Source of the DNA: Streptomyces zhaozhouensis | GTDB taxonomy: Bacteria > Actinomycetota > Actinomycetes > Streptomycetales > Streptomycetaceae | NCBI RefSeq assembly: GCF_900230195.1 | Contig: NZ_OCNE01000021.1 | Coordinates: 45,820 to 109,819, forward strand | Direction of reading: 5' to 3' | DNA length: 64,000 bases | Part shown: positions 35,979-44,285 of the stretch, one piece after another | How positions within the stretch are numbered: position 1 is the stretch's first letter | Layout: every line of letters begins with the position of its first letter | Made by a program: the position numbers and the translations under genes | Notes under the pieces: model-generated | What the model saw: the letters and a program-made list of their open reading frames with translations, nothing else | The model's database searches: none | What the model was told of the DNA's origin: nothing

Positions 35979-37259
35979 TCAGCCCTTGAAGCGCGGGAAG
36001 GCGCTGCGGCCGGCGTAGACGGCGGCGTCGTCGAGGATCTCCTCGATACGCAGCAGCTGGTTGTACTTGGCGACCCGCTCGGAACGGGCGGGGGCGCCGG
36101 TCTTGATCTGGCCGCAGTTGGTGGCGACGGCCAGGTCGGCGATGGTGACGTCCTCGGTCTCGCCGGAGCGGTGGGACATCATGCACTTGAAGCCGTTGCG
36201 CTGGGCCAGCTCCATGGCGTCCAGGGTCTCGGTGAGCGAGCCGATCTGGTTGACCTTCACCAGCAGCGCGTTGGCCGACCTGTTGTCGATGCCGCGCTGG
36301 AGCCGCTCGGGGTTGGTGACGAACAGGTCGTCGCCGACGATCTGCACCTTGTCGCCGAGCCGCGCGGTGAGCAGGCCCCAGCCCTCCCAGTCCTCCTCGG
36401 CCAGCGGGTCCTCCAGGGAGACCAGCGGGTAGGCGCCGACCAGCTCCTCGTAGTAGTCGGTCAGCTGCTCGGCGGTGAGGGACTTGCCCTCCAGCGTGTA
36501 GGTGCCGTCCGAGTACAGCTCGGTGGCGGCGACGTCCAACGCCAGCGCGATGTCCTGGCCCGGGGTGTAGCCGGCCTTCTGGATCGCCTCGACGATCAGG
36601 TCCAGCGCCTCGCGGTTGGAGGAGAGGTTCGGCGCGAAGCCGCCCTCGTCGCCCAGGCCGGTGCCCAGGCCGCGCTCCTTCAGGACCTTCTTGAGGGTGT
36701 GGTAGGTCTCGGCTCCCCAACGGACGGCCTCGGAGAAGGACTCGGCGCCGATCGGCGCGATCATGAACTCCTGGACGTCCACGTTGGAGTCCGCGTGCGC
36801 GCCGCCGTTGAGGATGTTCATCATCGGCACCGGCAGCAGGTGCGCGTTCGGGCCGCCGAGGTAGCGGAAGAGCAGCAGGTCACGGGATTCGGAGGCGGCG
36901 TGTGCCACGGCCAGCGAGACGCCCAGGATCGCGTTGGCGCCGAGCGAGGACTTGTCCGGGGTGGCGTCCAGGTCGAACATCGCCTGGTCGATCAGCCGCT
37001 GCTCGGTGGCGTCGTAGCCGACCAGCTCGGGGCCGATCTGCTCGATGACGGCCAGCACCGCCTTCTCGACACCCTTGCCGAGGTAGCGGTTGGTGTCGCC
37101 GTCACGCAGCTCCAGCGCCTCGAAGGCGCCGGTGGAGGCGCCGGAGGGGACGGCGGCGCGGCCGGTGGAGCCGTCGTCGAGGCCCACCTCGACCTCGACC
37201 GTGGGGTTGCCTCGCGAGTCCAGGATCTCGCGGGCTACGACGACGTCGATGGACGGCAC
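35979..37259 (-). CDS. eno: enolase
   Basis: 426-residue phosphopyruvate hydratase of glycolysis, normal length. N-terminus MPSIDVVVAREILDSRGNPTVEVEV; magnesium ligands in ALDVAATELY, SLEDPLAEEDW and VGDDLFVTNPERL; the catalytic lysine in LLVKVNQIGSLTET; and SHRSGETEDVTIADLAVA near the end are all as expected. Downstream genes (FtsB, DUF501, ppx) read in the same direction past a terminator. Confidence 0.98.
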   Translation of the reverse strand: MPSIDVVVAREILDSRGNPTVEVEVGLDDGSTGRAAVPSGASTGAFEALELRDGDTNRYLGKGVEKAVLAVIEQIGPELVGYDATEQRLIDQAMFDLDATPDKSSLGANAILGVSLAVAHAASESRDLLLFRYLGGPNAHLLPVPMMNILNGGAHADSNVDVQEFMIAPIGAESFSEAVRWGAETYHTLKKVLKERGLGTGLGDEGGFAPNLSSNREALDLIVEAIQKAGYTPGQDIALALDVAATELYSDGTYTLEGKSLTAEQLTDYYEELVGAYPLVSLEDPLAEEDWEGWGLLTARLGDKVQIVGDDLFVTNPERLQRGIDNRSANALLVKVNQIGSLTETLDAMELAQRNGFKCMMSHRSGETEDVTIADLAVATNCGQIKTGAPARSERVAKYNQLLRIEEILDDAAVYAGRSAFPRFKG

Positions 37260-37336
37260 GAGGTTCTCCTTTGGTCAGAGTGTGTGGTCGACCTGCGCGT
37301 GTCCGGTGGCGGCACGCGCGCGTCTACGACCCCCTG

Positions 37337-37342
37337 AGCCTA
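37337..37342 (-). promoter_or_regulatory. -10 element upstream of eno
   Basis: TAGGCT in the context GACGGTTAGGCTCAG on the minus strand, 78 bp before the enolase ATG. It matches the vegetative -10 consensus TANNNT; the -35 is weak. Confidence 0.4.
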
Positions 37343-37462
37343 ACCGTCCCGGCGCCCGCCACCGCCATGCGGCGCCTGTCACGCATCGGGGGAAACGATG
37401 AAATTGCTGGTCAACGCGGGCCGACCGGGGGGAAAGCTTTTTGTTTAACCACTGAAGAAAAC

Positions 37463-37498
37463 CGTGTGCCCGGCCGGTGAACACCGGCCGGGCACACG
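37463..37498 (-). terminator. intrinsic terminator after the first rpf gene
   Basis: CGTGTGCCCGGCCGG pairs perfectly with CCGGCCGGGCACACG around TGAACA, and on the minus strand is followed by GTTTTCTT. It lies 64 bp after the rpf stop. The 302 bp gap between rpf and eno also holds the eno promoter and nothing else I can name. Confidence 0.85.
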
Positions 37499-37561
37499 CG
37501 CGTTCCCCGGGTCGCTCGGGGTTTCCCCGGGGTCCGCGCAGAACCGATCAGACGGCCGTCG

Positions 37562-38221
37562 TCAGACGGTCAGCTCCTGTCCGGGAAGGATCAGGTTCGG
37601 GTCTTCGCCGACCACGTCGACGTTGTCGGCCCACAGCTGACGCCAGCTGACGCCGTGCTCGTCCGCTATCCGCGAGAGCGTGTCGCCCTTGACGACGGTG
37701 TAGCTCTCGCCGTCCTCGGCCGGGGCCGAGCGCGGCTGGGACTCCACGGGCTCCGGCTCCGGCTCGGGGGCCGGCTCGGGCTCGGGGGTGGCCTCGGGCG
37801 CCGACTCCTCGCCGGAGCCGGTGTCCACCTCGGGCGCGGGGCCACCGGAGCTCAGCCCGGCCTGGGCGCCGCAGACCGGCCAGGCGCCGGGGCCCTGGAT
37901 GGCCAACAGCTCCTCGGCGGCGGCGATCTGCTGCTCCTTGGTGGCCTGGTCGGCGCTGGCGGCGTACTGGGTGCCGCCGGCCGCCTCCCAGCTGGACTGC
38001 GAGAACTGGAGGCCACCGTAGTAGCCGTTGCCGGTGTTGATGGACCAGTCGCCGCCGGACTCGCACTGGGCGACGGCGTCCCAGGTGTCGACGGAGGCGG
38101 CCGAGGCGCCGGAGGCGCCCATCAGCGGGATGGCCACGGCCGCCCCGGTGACGCCGGCCGCGGCGGCTATGCGGGTGGGCTTGCCGGGACGGCGGTGACG
38201 CCCCTTGCCGGAGAACAGCAT
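37562..38221 (-). CDS. rpfA: resuscitation-promoting factor with LysM domain
   Basis: 219 residues. A signal peptide covers about 1-42 (cleavage near ASGASAAS). The Rpf lysozyme-like domain follows (43-118) with catalytic Glu54 in AQCESGGDWS and NTGNGYYGGLQFSQSSW. A Pro/Glu linker (EPEPAPEPEPEPVE) leads to a C-terminal LysM (about 172-219, YTVVKGDTLSRIADEHGVSW). It cuts peptidoglycan during spore germination. A riboswitch precedes it. The ATG with AAGGA upstream is preferred over GTG 38236. The rpfA name rests on its place next to eno and on the riboswitch. Confidence 0.92.
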   Translation of the reverse strand: MLFSGKGRHRRPGKPTRIAAAAGVTGAAVAIPLMGASGASAASVDTWDAVAQCESGGDWSINTGNGYYGGLQFSQSSWEAAGGTQYAASADQATKEQQIAAAEELLAIQGPGAWPVCGAQAGLSSGGPAPEVDTGSGEESAPEATPEPEPAPEPEPEPVESQPRSAPAEDGESYTVVKGDTLSRIADEHGVSWRQLWADNVDVVGEDPNLILPGQELTV

Positions 38222-38304
38222 GACGTTCCTTCTCACCGGACGCCTGCGAGGTCAGCTGTCGGGTTCGGGACTGGTGAGTTGCCCGGCCGGCGGAGGCGGT
38301 GGGA

Positions 38305-38475
38305 CCGCCACGCCGACTTCACCCCGAGCCGTTCCGACACCCTCTGCGGTGCCGGCCCGGCGGACACGGTCGATGCGCGCGGCCATGGGCGGCCGCGACC
38401 GTGCTGGGTCCCCCGCTCCTGCCTGCGGTGGTGCGCGATGGTGTCCCCGGGCCGGCGGCAGGATTCGGCGTAACG
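38305..38475 (-). ncRNA. cyclic di-AMP (ydaO/yuaA-type) riboswitch upstream of rpfA
   Basis: On the minus strand, ACGCCGA (38465-38471) pairs with TCGGCGT (38310-38316) to close a structure. It contains the ydaO landmarks CGCCGAATCCTG, GCGGGGGACCCA (38404-38415) and GGGGTGAA (38318-38325). A 6 bp hairpin GGCGGT-CCC-ACCGCC follows directly (38295-38309) and may serve as the expression platform. In S. coelicolor rpfA is known to be controlled by such a riboswitch, with c-di-AMP lowering expression. Confidence 0.75.
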
Positions 38476-38510
38476 GCCCGGACGCCCGGCGGAAGACCGA
38501 GCGAGGGGAC

Positions 38511-38538
38511 ACTAAACACACGCGACCTAACGATTCAA
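38511..38538 (-). promoter_or_regulatory. rpfA promoter
   Basis: TTGAAT (38533-38538) and TTTAGT (38511-38516) with a 16 bp spacer place the transcript start near 38504, about 30 nt before the riboswitch and 280 nt before the rpf ATG. The long leader agrees with riboswitch control. Confidence 0.6.
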
Positions 38539-38678
38539 GAACGATCAAGATCGCCGCATCGCCCCAACTTGACCGTTTTTGGCCACCAGATGAAGTCTTC
38601 TCGCAGGTCAGGGACCAAAACGGGCAGCCGGGAGAAGCGGGGCACTCCACCCCGGATCGAGAGGATCGTCACACAGAC

Positions 38679-38696
38679 GGCGGCGCGCGCGCCGCC
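38679..38696. terminator. GC palindrome after the second rpf gene
   Basis: GGCGGCGCG and CGCGCCGCC form a perfect 18 bp palindrome 24 bp past the stop of the second rpf gene. It could be a weak terminator; there is no U tract. Confidence 0.4.
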
Positions 38697-38719
38697 AAGA
38701 AGCGTCCGGCGCGCGCCCC

Positions 38720-39736
38720 TTAACGGCCGCTGGCCGTCAAGTCGAGGCGCTGCCCCGGGAGAATAAGGTCGGGATCGCCCCCGATGACCGTTTCGTTCGC
38801 CCGGTAGAGCGCCGGCCATCCGCCCGAGATGTCGTGCTCCAGGGCGATATGGGAGAGCGTGTCGCCCCGCACCACCTGATAGCCGTCGATCGCCTCCCCG
38901 GCGCCGTCGGCCGGCTCCTCGGCGCGGTCGCCGGCCCGGTCGCCGCGGCCCTCGCCGCCGTCCTGCCGCCGGTCGCCCCCGGCTCCCGCGCCGGACTCCC
39001 CGTCCGCGGCGCCTTCGGAGCGCTCCTCGCGCTCGTCCTCGCCGTTCTCGGCCCCGGCGTCCTCGTCCTGGGCACGTCCGTCCGCGCCGGACTCCGCCGG
39101 GTCCGGGTCGCCGCGGTGGCGCCCGCCGCCGGACGTCGACTCCTCGCGCTCGTCCGGCAGATCGCCGGCGCGCTCCTCGTCCGGCTGGTCCCCGGCCTCC
39201 GGGGTCTCGTCCGCCGGGTCGGGCTCGGGTGTCCCGTCGCCGGGGGGCTCCTCCTCGGTCTCGCCGGAGGAGTCCTCGGGCGAGGCGCCTATCTCCTCCT
39301 CGGCCTGGGCCTCCTCGGCCTCCTCCGCGCGGTCCCCCTCGTCGCGCTGCTCCTGCCGGTACTCCTTCCAGACCCCGGTGGTCACCCCGCAGCCCGGCAG
39401 GGCGCCGTGGCCCAGCTCGGCCATCATCCGCTCGACCACGGCTATCTGCTGCATCCGGCTGGCCAGATCGGGCCGGATCGCGAACTCGAGACCGCCGAAC
39501 CGCTCCCAGCGCTCCAGCGTCAACTGGAAGCCGCCGAACTGCCCGTTGCCGTCGTTGGCGCTCCACCGCCCGCCCGACTCGCACTCCGCCGCGCGGTCCC
39601 ACGCGTCGTCGCTGACCGCGGAGGCCGAGCCGGCGCTCAGCAGCGGCATGGCGATGCCCGCGCTCGTGACGCCCGCTGCGACGATGAAGGCAGGAGCCTG
39701 CCGTGGGCGACGATGACGACCTGACCCGGAGCGCAT
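38720..39736 (-). CDS. rpfB: resuscitation-promoting factor with long acidic linker and LysM
   Basis: 338 residues. Signal peptide about 1-40 (AGSASAVSDD), then the Rpf domain (41-115) with catalytic Glu53 in AECESGGRWS and NDGNGQFGGFQLTLERW, then an about 150-residue linker dominated by Glu, Gly, Asp, Pro and Arg, and a C-terminal LysM (about 288-338, YQVVRGDTLSHIALEHDISGGW). The linker is much longer than in its neighbour and probably spans wall layers or is disordered. ATG with GGGAGG upstream. The symbol is by position and less certain than rpfA. Confidence 0.88.
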   Translation of the reverse strand: MRSGSGRHRRPRQAPAFIVAAGVTSAGIAMPLLSAGSASAVSDDAWDRAAECESGGRWSANDGNGQFGGFQLTLERWERFGGLEFAIRPDLASRMQQIAVVERMMAELGHGALPGCGVTTGVWKEYRQEQRDEGDRAEEAEEAQAEEEIGASPEDSSGETEEEPPGDGTPEPDPADETPEAGDQPDEERAGDLPDEREESTSGGGRHRGDPDPAESGADGRAQDEDAGAENGEDEREERSEGAADGESGAGAGGDRRQDGGEGRGDRAGDRAEEPADGAGEAIDGYQVVRGDTLSHIALEHDISGGWPALYRANETVIGGDPDLILPGQRLDLTASGR

Positions 39737-39777
39737 CTGCGGACCCTCCCAAACGAACACTGTTGCGGTTGAGGGGG

Positions 39778-39807
39778 AACCTAGCCGTCCGCACCACACG
39801 ATCACAA
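39778..39807 (-). promoter_or_regulatory. promoter of the second rpf gene
   Basis: TTGTGA (39802-39807) and TAGGTT (39778-39783), 18 bp apart, 42 bp before the ATG. This gene has a short leader, so it lacks the riboswitch of its neighbour. Confidence 0.55.
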
Positions 39808-39839
39808 GCCGATCCCGCGCAGATCACGTGCGGATCACA

Positions 39840-41117
39840 CTACTGACGTTCCGTCACAGGCTCCGGGGTGAACTCCACGGGCAGCGAGCGCAGTCCACGC
39901 ATGATCAGCCCACCGCGCCAGCGCGGCTCCGGTGCGTCACCGGGGCGGCGCAGATCCGGGAGGCGCCGCAGCAGCACGGCCAGCGCCGTCCGCGCCTCGG
40001 ACCTCGCCAGGGGCGCGCCCAGACAGTAGTGGATGCCGTGGCCGTAACCGAGGTGAGGGTTGTCACTCCGGGTCAGGTCCAACGTGTCCGGACCGTCGAA
40101 GCGCTCCGGGTCCCGGTCGGCGGCGGCCAGCACCACCAGCACCGGCTCCCCCGCGCCCACCGAACGCCCGCCCAGGGTCAGCGGTTCGGTGGCGAACCGC
40201 CATGTCGCCAGCTCGACGGGCCCGTCGTAGCGCAGCAGTTCCTCCACGGCGGTGGCCAGCAGCCGGTCGTCGCCGGCCGCCAGCCCCTCCTGGAGCAGGG
40301 CGAGTTGGGCGGGGTGGCCGAGCAGGGTGTGGACGCCGTTCCCGATGAGGTTGACGGTGGTCTCGAAACCGGCGAAGAGCAGGATGAACGCCATCGCCGC
40401 CGCCTCGTCCTCGGTCAGCTGCTCACCGTGGTCGGAGGCCCTGATCAGCCCGGATATCAGGTCGTCGCCCGGCTCAAGGCGCTTGCGGTGGATCAACTCG
40501 GCGAGATAGGCGCGCATGCGCTTCACCGCGCGCCCCACGCCGCCGCGCTTGCCGCTGGTGTGCAGCATCATCCCGGCCCAGGAGCGGAAGTCCTCCTGGT
40601 CCTCGGCCGGCACGCCCAGCAGGTCGCAGATCGCGTAGATCGGCAGCGGGAAGGCGAACTCGTCGATCAGGTCGGCGGAGCCGCGCCCCGCGAAGCCGTC
40701 GACCAGCCGCTCGGTCAGCTCCCGCACCCGGGGCTCGAACGCGGCCACCCGGCGCGGGGTGAACGCCTGGGAGACCAGCCGACGCAGCCGGGTGTGGTCC
40801 GGCGGATCGATGTTGAGCAGATGGGTCATCAGCCCGGCGCCGCGCTCGCCCGGGATGCCGACCCGCCCGGAGGCGTGCCGGTCGGCGCTGTGCCGGGACG
40901 GGTTCTTGCTCAGCCGAGGGTCGGCCAACGCGGCGCGCGCGTCCCGGTACCGGGTCACCAGCCACGCCTCCACGCCGCTGGGCAGCGTCGCCCGGTGCAC
41001 CGGCGCGTGCGCGCGCAGCCAGGCGTAGGTGGGGTACGGGTCGGCCACGAAGCCGGGGCCGAAGAGTCCCGGCACGCCGGCGGCCGGCGGCGGGGGCCCG
41101 TCGACGGTCTCAGCCAC
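39840..41117 (-). CDS. cytochrome P450, CYP105/107-like
   Basis: 425 residues. I-helix oxygen-binding motif FAGFETT, K-helix ExxR in EELLRYD, and heme loop LGYGHGIHYCLGAPLAR with the thiolate Cys365. Length and motifs are those of soluble bacterial class I P450s that hydroxylate small molecules with ferredoxin partners. No ferredoxin gene is adjacent. Its start overlaps the end of the upstream sensor kinase gene by 8 bp, an unusual coupling. The substrate is unknown. Confidence 0.93.
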   Translation of the reverse strand: MAETVDGPPPPAAGVPGLFGPGFVADPYPTYAWLRAHAPVHRATLPSGVEAWLVTRYRDARAALADPRLSKNPSRHSADRHASGRVGIPGERGAGLMTHLLNIDPPDHTRLRRLVSQAFTPRRVAAFEPRVRELTERLVDGFAGRGSADLIDEFAFPLPIYAICDLLGVPAEDQEDFRSWAGMMLHTSGKRGGVGRAVKRMRAYLAELIHRKRLEPGDDLISGLIRASDHGEQLTEDEAAAMAFILLFAGFETTVNLIGNGVHTLLGHPAQLALLQEGLAAGDDRLLATAVEELLRYDGPVELATWRFATEPLTLGGRSVGAGEPVLVVLAAADRDPERFDGPDTLDLTRSDNPHLGYGHGIHYCLGAPLARSEARTALAVLLRRLPDLRRPGDAPEPRWRGGLIMRGLRSLPVEFTPEPVTERQ

Positions 41118-42492
41118 CCGGGCGTCCCTCCGACCGGTCGGGGATCACGGCGGAGACACGGAAGCCGCCCTCGTCCGTCGGGCCGGAGACGAAGCCGCCG
41201 CCGAGCGCCGTCACCCGCTCCCGCATCCCGACCAGGCCGTTGCCCCCGCTGGGCAGGATCGCCTCCTCGCGGCGACGGGCGGCGCCGTCGGGCGCCGCGT
41301 TGCGCACCTGGACGGCGATCTCCCCCTCGCGGTGCGCCAGCCGCACCCAGGCGGCGGCGCCAGCGGCGTGCTTGTGCACGTTGGTCAGGGCCTCCTGGAC
41401 GACCCGGTAGGCGGTGGACTCCACCTGCTCGGGGTAGCCGCGCTGCTCGCCCTCGACGGCCAGCTCCACGCGCATCCCCGCCGCCCTGGACTCCTCGACC
41501 AGCGCCCGCAGCCCGGTCAGCCGCGGCCCGTCGCCGTTGGGGCCGGGGGCGGCCGGCGCCTCGCCGTCCGGGGCCGGCTCGCCTTCGGCGGACGGTTCGC
41601 GGCCCTGGCCGGAGGCGATCTCGGCCAGCCGGGAGGAGGCGCGGGAGGATTCCGTCGGGCGGTCGGGCGCCACCGGCGCCGAGCGCAGCACGCCCAGCAT
41701 GGTCCGCAGCTCGGTCAGCGCCTGGCGGCCCATGTCGCCGATGAGCGAGGCGTTCCGCGCGGCCTTCTCCGGGTCCTTGGGCGCCACCGCCTGCACGGCC
41801 GCCGCGTGCACCACCATCAGGCTCACCCGGTGGGCCACGACGTCGTGCATCTCCCTGGCGATCCGCCGGCGCTCCTCGTCCCGCGCCCACTCGGCGCGTT
41901 CCTCCGCCCGCTCGGCCAGCAGCCCCAGCTCGCGCTCCAGGCCGAGCGCCCGGTCCCGCAGCGTCTCCACCAGCCGCCGCCTGGCCCGGACATACATCCC
42001 CAGGAGCACCGGGGGCACCACGGAGGCGACGCCGAAGAGCAGCGCGACCAGCGGCCGGAACCAGGCGGGGAAGTCCTGCTCCCTGATGCCGGGATCGGTG
42101 TCCAGCATCAGATAGGTGACGATGATCGTGCCCAGGCCCTCCATCGAGGCCAGCGCGGCGATCACCCGACGCGGCGCGTCCGTGGTGGCCAGCGTGTAGA
42201 GGCCGAGCAGCGCCAGCATCACGCCCATGTTGGCCGGCAGCACGGCGATCGAGATCAGGATGACCGCCAGCGGCCAGCGCCGCCGCACCAGCAGGGACAG
42301 CCCCGCCAGCACCCCCGGCACCACCACCAGCGCGACCGGCAGCCCGGTCTGCTCGGCGAATCCCACCCCCTGCGACCCGCACTCCACCGCCGACAGCAGT
42401 GCGAGTCCCGCGTCCAGCGCCACGCTGCGCCGCCGCGTCCACCACAGCAGACGGAAGTCCTCCCCCGCCGTGGGTGCCCCCTTCGCATCCAT
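41110..42492 (-). CDS. NarL-type sensor histidine kinase without adjacent response regulator
   Basis: 460 residues. Five or six membrane helices in the N-terminal 170 residues, a coiled linker, then HisKA_3 with the acceptor in RRRIAREMHDVVAHRVSLMV, a Pro/Gly/Glu-rich insertion (about 270-300) and HATPase with VVQEALTNVHKHA and GGNGLVGMRERV. It belongs to the LuxR-partner kinase family of Streptomyces. No response regulator gene lies beside it; the P450 gene overlaps its 3' end instead. The internal low-complexity insertion is unusual. Confidence 0.9.
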   Translation of the reverse strand: MDAKGAPTAGEDFRLLWWTRRRSVALDAGLALLSAVECGSQGVGFAEQTGLPVALVVVPGVLAGLSLLVRRRWPLAVILISIAVLPANMGVMLALLGLYTLATTDAPRRVIAALASMEGLGTIIVTYLMLDTDPGIREQDFPAWFRPLVALLFGVASVVPPVLLGMYVRARRRLVETLRDRALGLERELGLLAERAEERAEWARDEERRRIAREMHDVVAHRVSLMVVHAAAVQAVAPKDPEKAARNASLIGDMGRQALTELRTMLGVLRSAPVAPDRPTESSRASSRLAEIASGQGREPSAEGEPAPDGEAPAAPGPNGDGPRLTGLRALVEESRAAGMRVELAVEGEQRGYPEQVESTAYRVVQEALTNVHKHAAGAAAWVRLAHREGEIAVQVRNAAPDGAARRREEAILPSGGNGLVGMRERVTALGGGFVSGPTDEGGFRVSAVIPDRSEGRPGG

Positions 42493-42570
42493 AACGACCA
42501 GACTACGGGCGCGCGCGGCCCCGTTCCCCTTCGGGCGCTGCCCTGTCGGCGCCGGCGGACGGCCCCCCGG

Positions 42571-42948
42571 TCACCCCCACCACGCCAGCCCCAGCGCGTG
42601 GCCCGCCCAGGCGGCGGCGACCCCGCCGCCGACCGACGCCAGCACGTTGCCCGCCGCCGCCGGCCAGCGGCCGGTCTCCGCCAGCCGCAGCGTCTCGTAG
42701 GAGAGCGTCGACCAGGTGGTCAGCGCCCCGCAGAAGCCGGTGCCCAGCAGCAGCCCGAGCCGTTCCCCGGCCGCGCCGGCCCACAGCGCGCCGGTGAGCG
42801 CGCCCAGGACCAGCGAGCCGAGCAGGTTGACGAGCAACGTGCCCCAGGGGAACGCCCCGTCGTGCCACAGCCGCAGCCCTCGGTCCACGGCGTAGCGCAG
42901 CGCTGCGCCCCCCGCGCCCCCGGCGGCGACCAGCGCCCAGCCGCTCAC
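42571..42948 (-). CDS. crcB: fluoride channel Fluc/CrcB subunit
   Basis: 125 residues, four predicted helices. The family motifs WGTLLVNLLGSLVLG (with the key Asn) and GTGFCGALTTWSTLSYE (the GxxG(G/A)(L/F)TT(W/F)ST Phe-box-like region) are clear. Fluc channels are dual-topology dimers that export fluoride. The GTG start overlaps the stop of the upstream crcB gene, so the two subunits are made together and may form a heterodimer. Confidence 0.93.
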   Translation of the reverse strand: MSGWALVAAGGAGGAALRYAVDRGLRLWHDGAFPWGTLLVNLLGSLVLGALTGALWAGAAGERLGLLLGTGFCGALTTWSTLSYETLRLAETGRWPAAAGNVLASVGGGVAAAWAGHALGLAWWG

Positions 42949-43484
42949 GGGCGCCGCCCCTCGCCGGCGCGCGCCCCCCGGCGTGCGAGCAGCGGGCGCA
43001 GCACCCGGCGCGTGCCCCAGGCTCCCAGGGTGACCGCGAGCAGGGCGAGCACCAGGGTCGCGCCCAGCAGCGCGCAGCCATCCGCCACGCGCCCCTCGCG
43101 CCAGAGCGTCTCCACGTCCACGGCGTGGGTGGAGAGCGTCGTGAACCCGCCGAGCACCCCCGTGCCGAGGAACGGCCGCAGCAGCGGGCGGCCCGGGACG
43201 GCCTCGGTCAGCGCGACCAGCAGCACACCGATCAGCAGGCAGCCCAGCACGTTGACGCCGACCGTCGTCCACGGCAGTCCCCCGGGGCCGGTCGGCCAGC
43301 GCAGCGCGGCGCCGTACCGGGCGAGCGCCCCCAGCGCGCCGCCGGCGGCGACGGCCGCCAGCGCCGCCGCCTCGGCGCGCGGGCGGGCGCGCGGGCGGAC
43401 GGGTTCGCGTTCGGGTGCCGGAGACAGGTCCGGGTCGATCGGCTCGGGCTCGGCGTGCCGATGGCCGCGCTCGTCGGCCGTCAT
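42945..43484 (-). CDS. crcB: fluoride channel Fluc/CrcB subunit, long N-terminus
   Basis: 179 residues. A 40-residue Arg/Pro/Glu-rich cytoplasmic leader precedes four helices with TTVGVNVLGCLLIG and GTGVLGGFTTLSTHAVD. The pair of unequal crcB genes is common in actinobacteria, where the two proteins have opposite topology. I looked for a fluoride riboswitch upstream and did not find its conserved core, but a perfect 10 bp hairpin lies at about 43508-43530. Confidence 0.92.
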   Translation of the reverse strand: MTADERGHRHAEPEPIDPDLSPAPEREPVRPRARPRAEAAALAAVAAGGALGALARYGAALRWPTGPGGLPWTTVGVNVLGCLLIGVLLVALTEAVPGRPLLRPFLGTGVLGGFTTLSTHAVDVETLWREGRVADGCALLGATLVLALLAVTLGAWGTRRVLRPLLARRGARAGEGRRP

Positions 43485-43709
43485 CGCTCACTCCCCACAC
43501 GTCGACCGACGCCCGGGCGCCGGGCGTCGTGATCACGGGCAGGGACCGTTGGCGGCGGCGCCGCGGTTGGCTGGGGAGGGCCCCACCTCCCCGGGCCGAC
43601 CGCGCCCCGCGGGTCGGCTCCGCCGCCAGGATAGGGGGTCTTCAACTGCTGGTCTTCGAAGTCGGGTAAGTGAGCGTAACCATGTGTGAGTGAGTGTCGT
43701 TGTCAGAGC

Positions 43710-44285
43710 GTGAATCTCACGGAATGGGCGAGGACGCAGGGTGTGCATCCGCAGACCGCGTATCGCTGGTTCCGCGAGGGGACTCTGCCGGTACCGGCTC
43801 AGCGGGTCGGCCCGCGCACGATCCTTGTGAACGTGGGGGTCAACTCCGTGCCCGAGGCGATCGGCGGGCTGGGCCTGTATGCCCGTGTCTCCTCCCACGA
43901 CCAGAAGACCGACCTGGAGCGGCAGGTTGCCCGGCTGTCCCAGTGGGCGGCGCGGGCCGGCCACCGGGTGGTGCGCGTGGAGGCGGAGATCGCATCCGGT
44001 ATGAACGGTGCCCGCCCCAAAGCCAAGCGGCTGCTGGCCGATCCGGACGTGACCACGGTGGTGGTCGAGCACAAGGACCGGCTGGGCCGGATGAACACCG
44101 AACTTGTCGAGGCCACCCTGTCCGCACATGGGCGTCGCCTCGTGGTTCTTGATGACGGCGAGGTCGAAGTCGACCTGGTGCACGACATGGTGGAGGTGCT
44201 GACCTTGTTCTGTGCTCGCCTGTACGGTCGCCGGTCGGCGAAGAACCGGGCCCGCAAGGCTGTGGAGGCCGCTGAGCATGGCTGA
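43710..44285 (+). CDS. tnpA: IS607 family serine recombinase TnpA
   Basis: 191 residues. An N-terminal MerR-like HTH (VNLTEWARTQGVHPQTAYRWFREGTLPVP) is followed by the serine resolvase domain with catalytic Ser in LYARVSSHDQKTDLERQ, the structural E-helix region and DRLGRMN. It catalyses excision and insertion through a circular intermediate, generally at a GG core. The GTG at 43710 is used because relatives begin MNLTEW; an in-frame GTG at 43686 exists. Its 3' end overlaps tnpB by 8 bp. Confidence 0.9.
   Translation: MNLTEWARTQGVHPQTAYRWFREGTLPVPAQRVGPRTILVNVGVNSVPEAIGGLGLYARVSSHDQKTDLERQVARLSQWAARAGHRVVRVEAEIASGMNGARPKAKRLLADPDVTTVVVEHKDRLGRMNTELVEATLSAHGRRLVVLDDGEVEVDLVHDMVEVLTLFCARLYGRRSAKNRARKAVEAAEHG

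Noticed and set aside
43485..43680. Fluoride riboswitch upstream of the crcB pair
   Set aside because: The conserved fluoride-binding core could not be found; only a generic GC hairpin is present.
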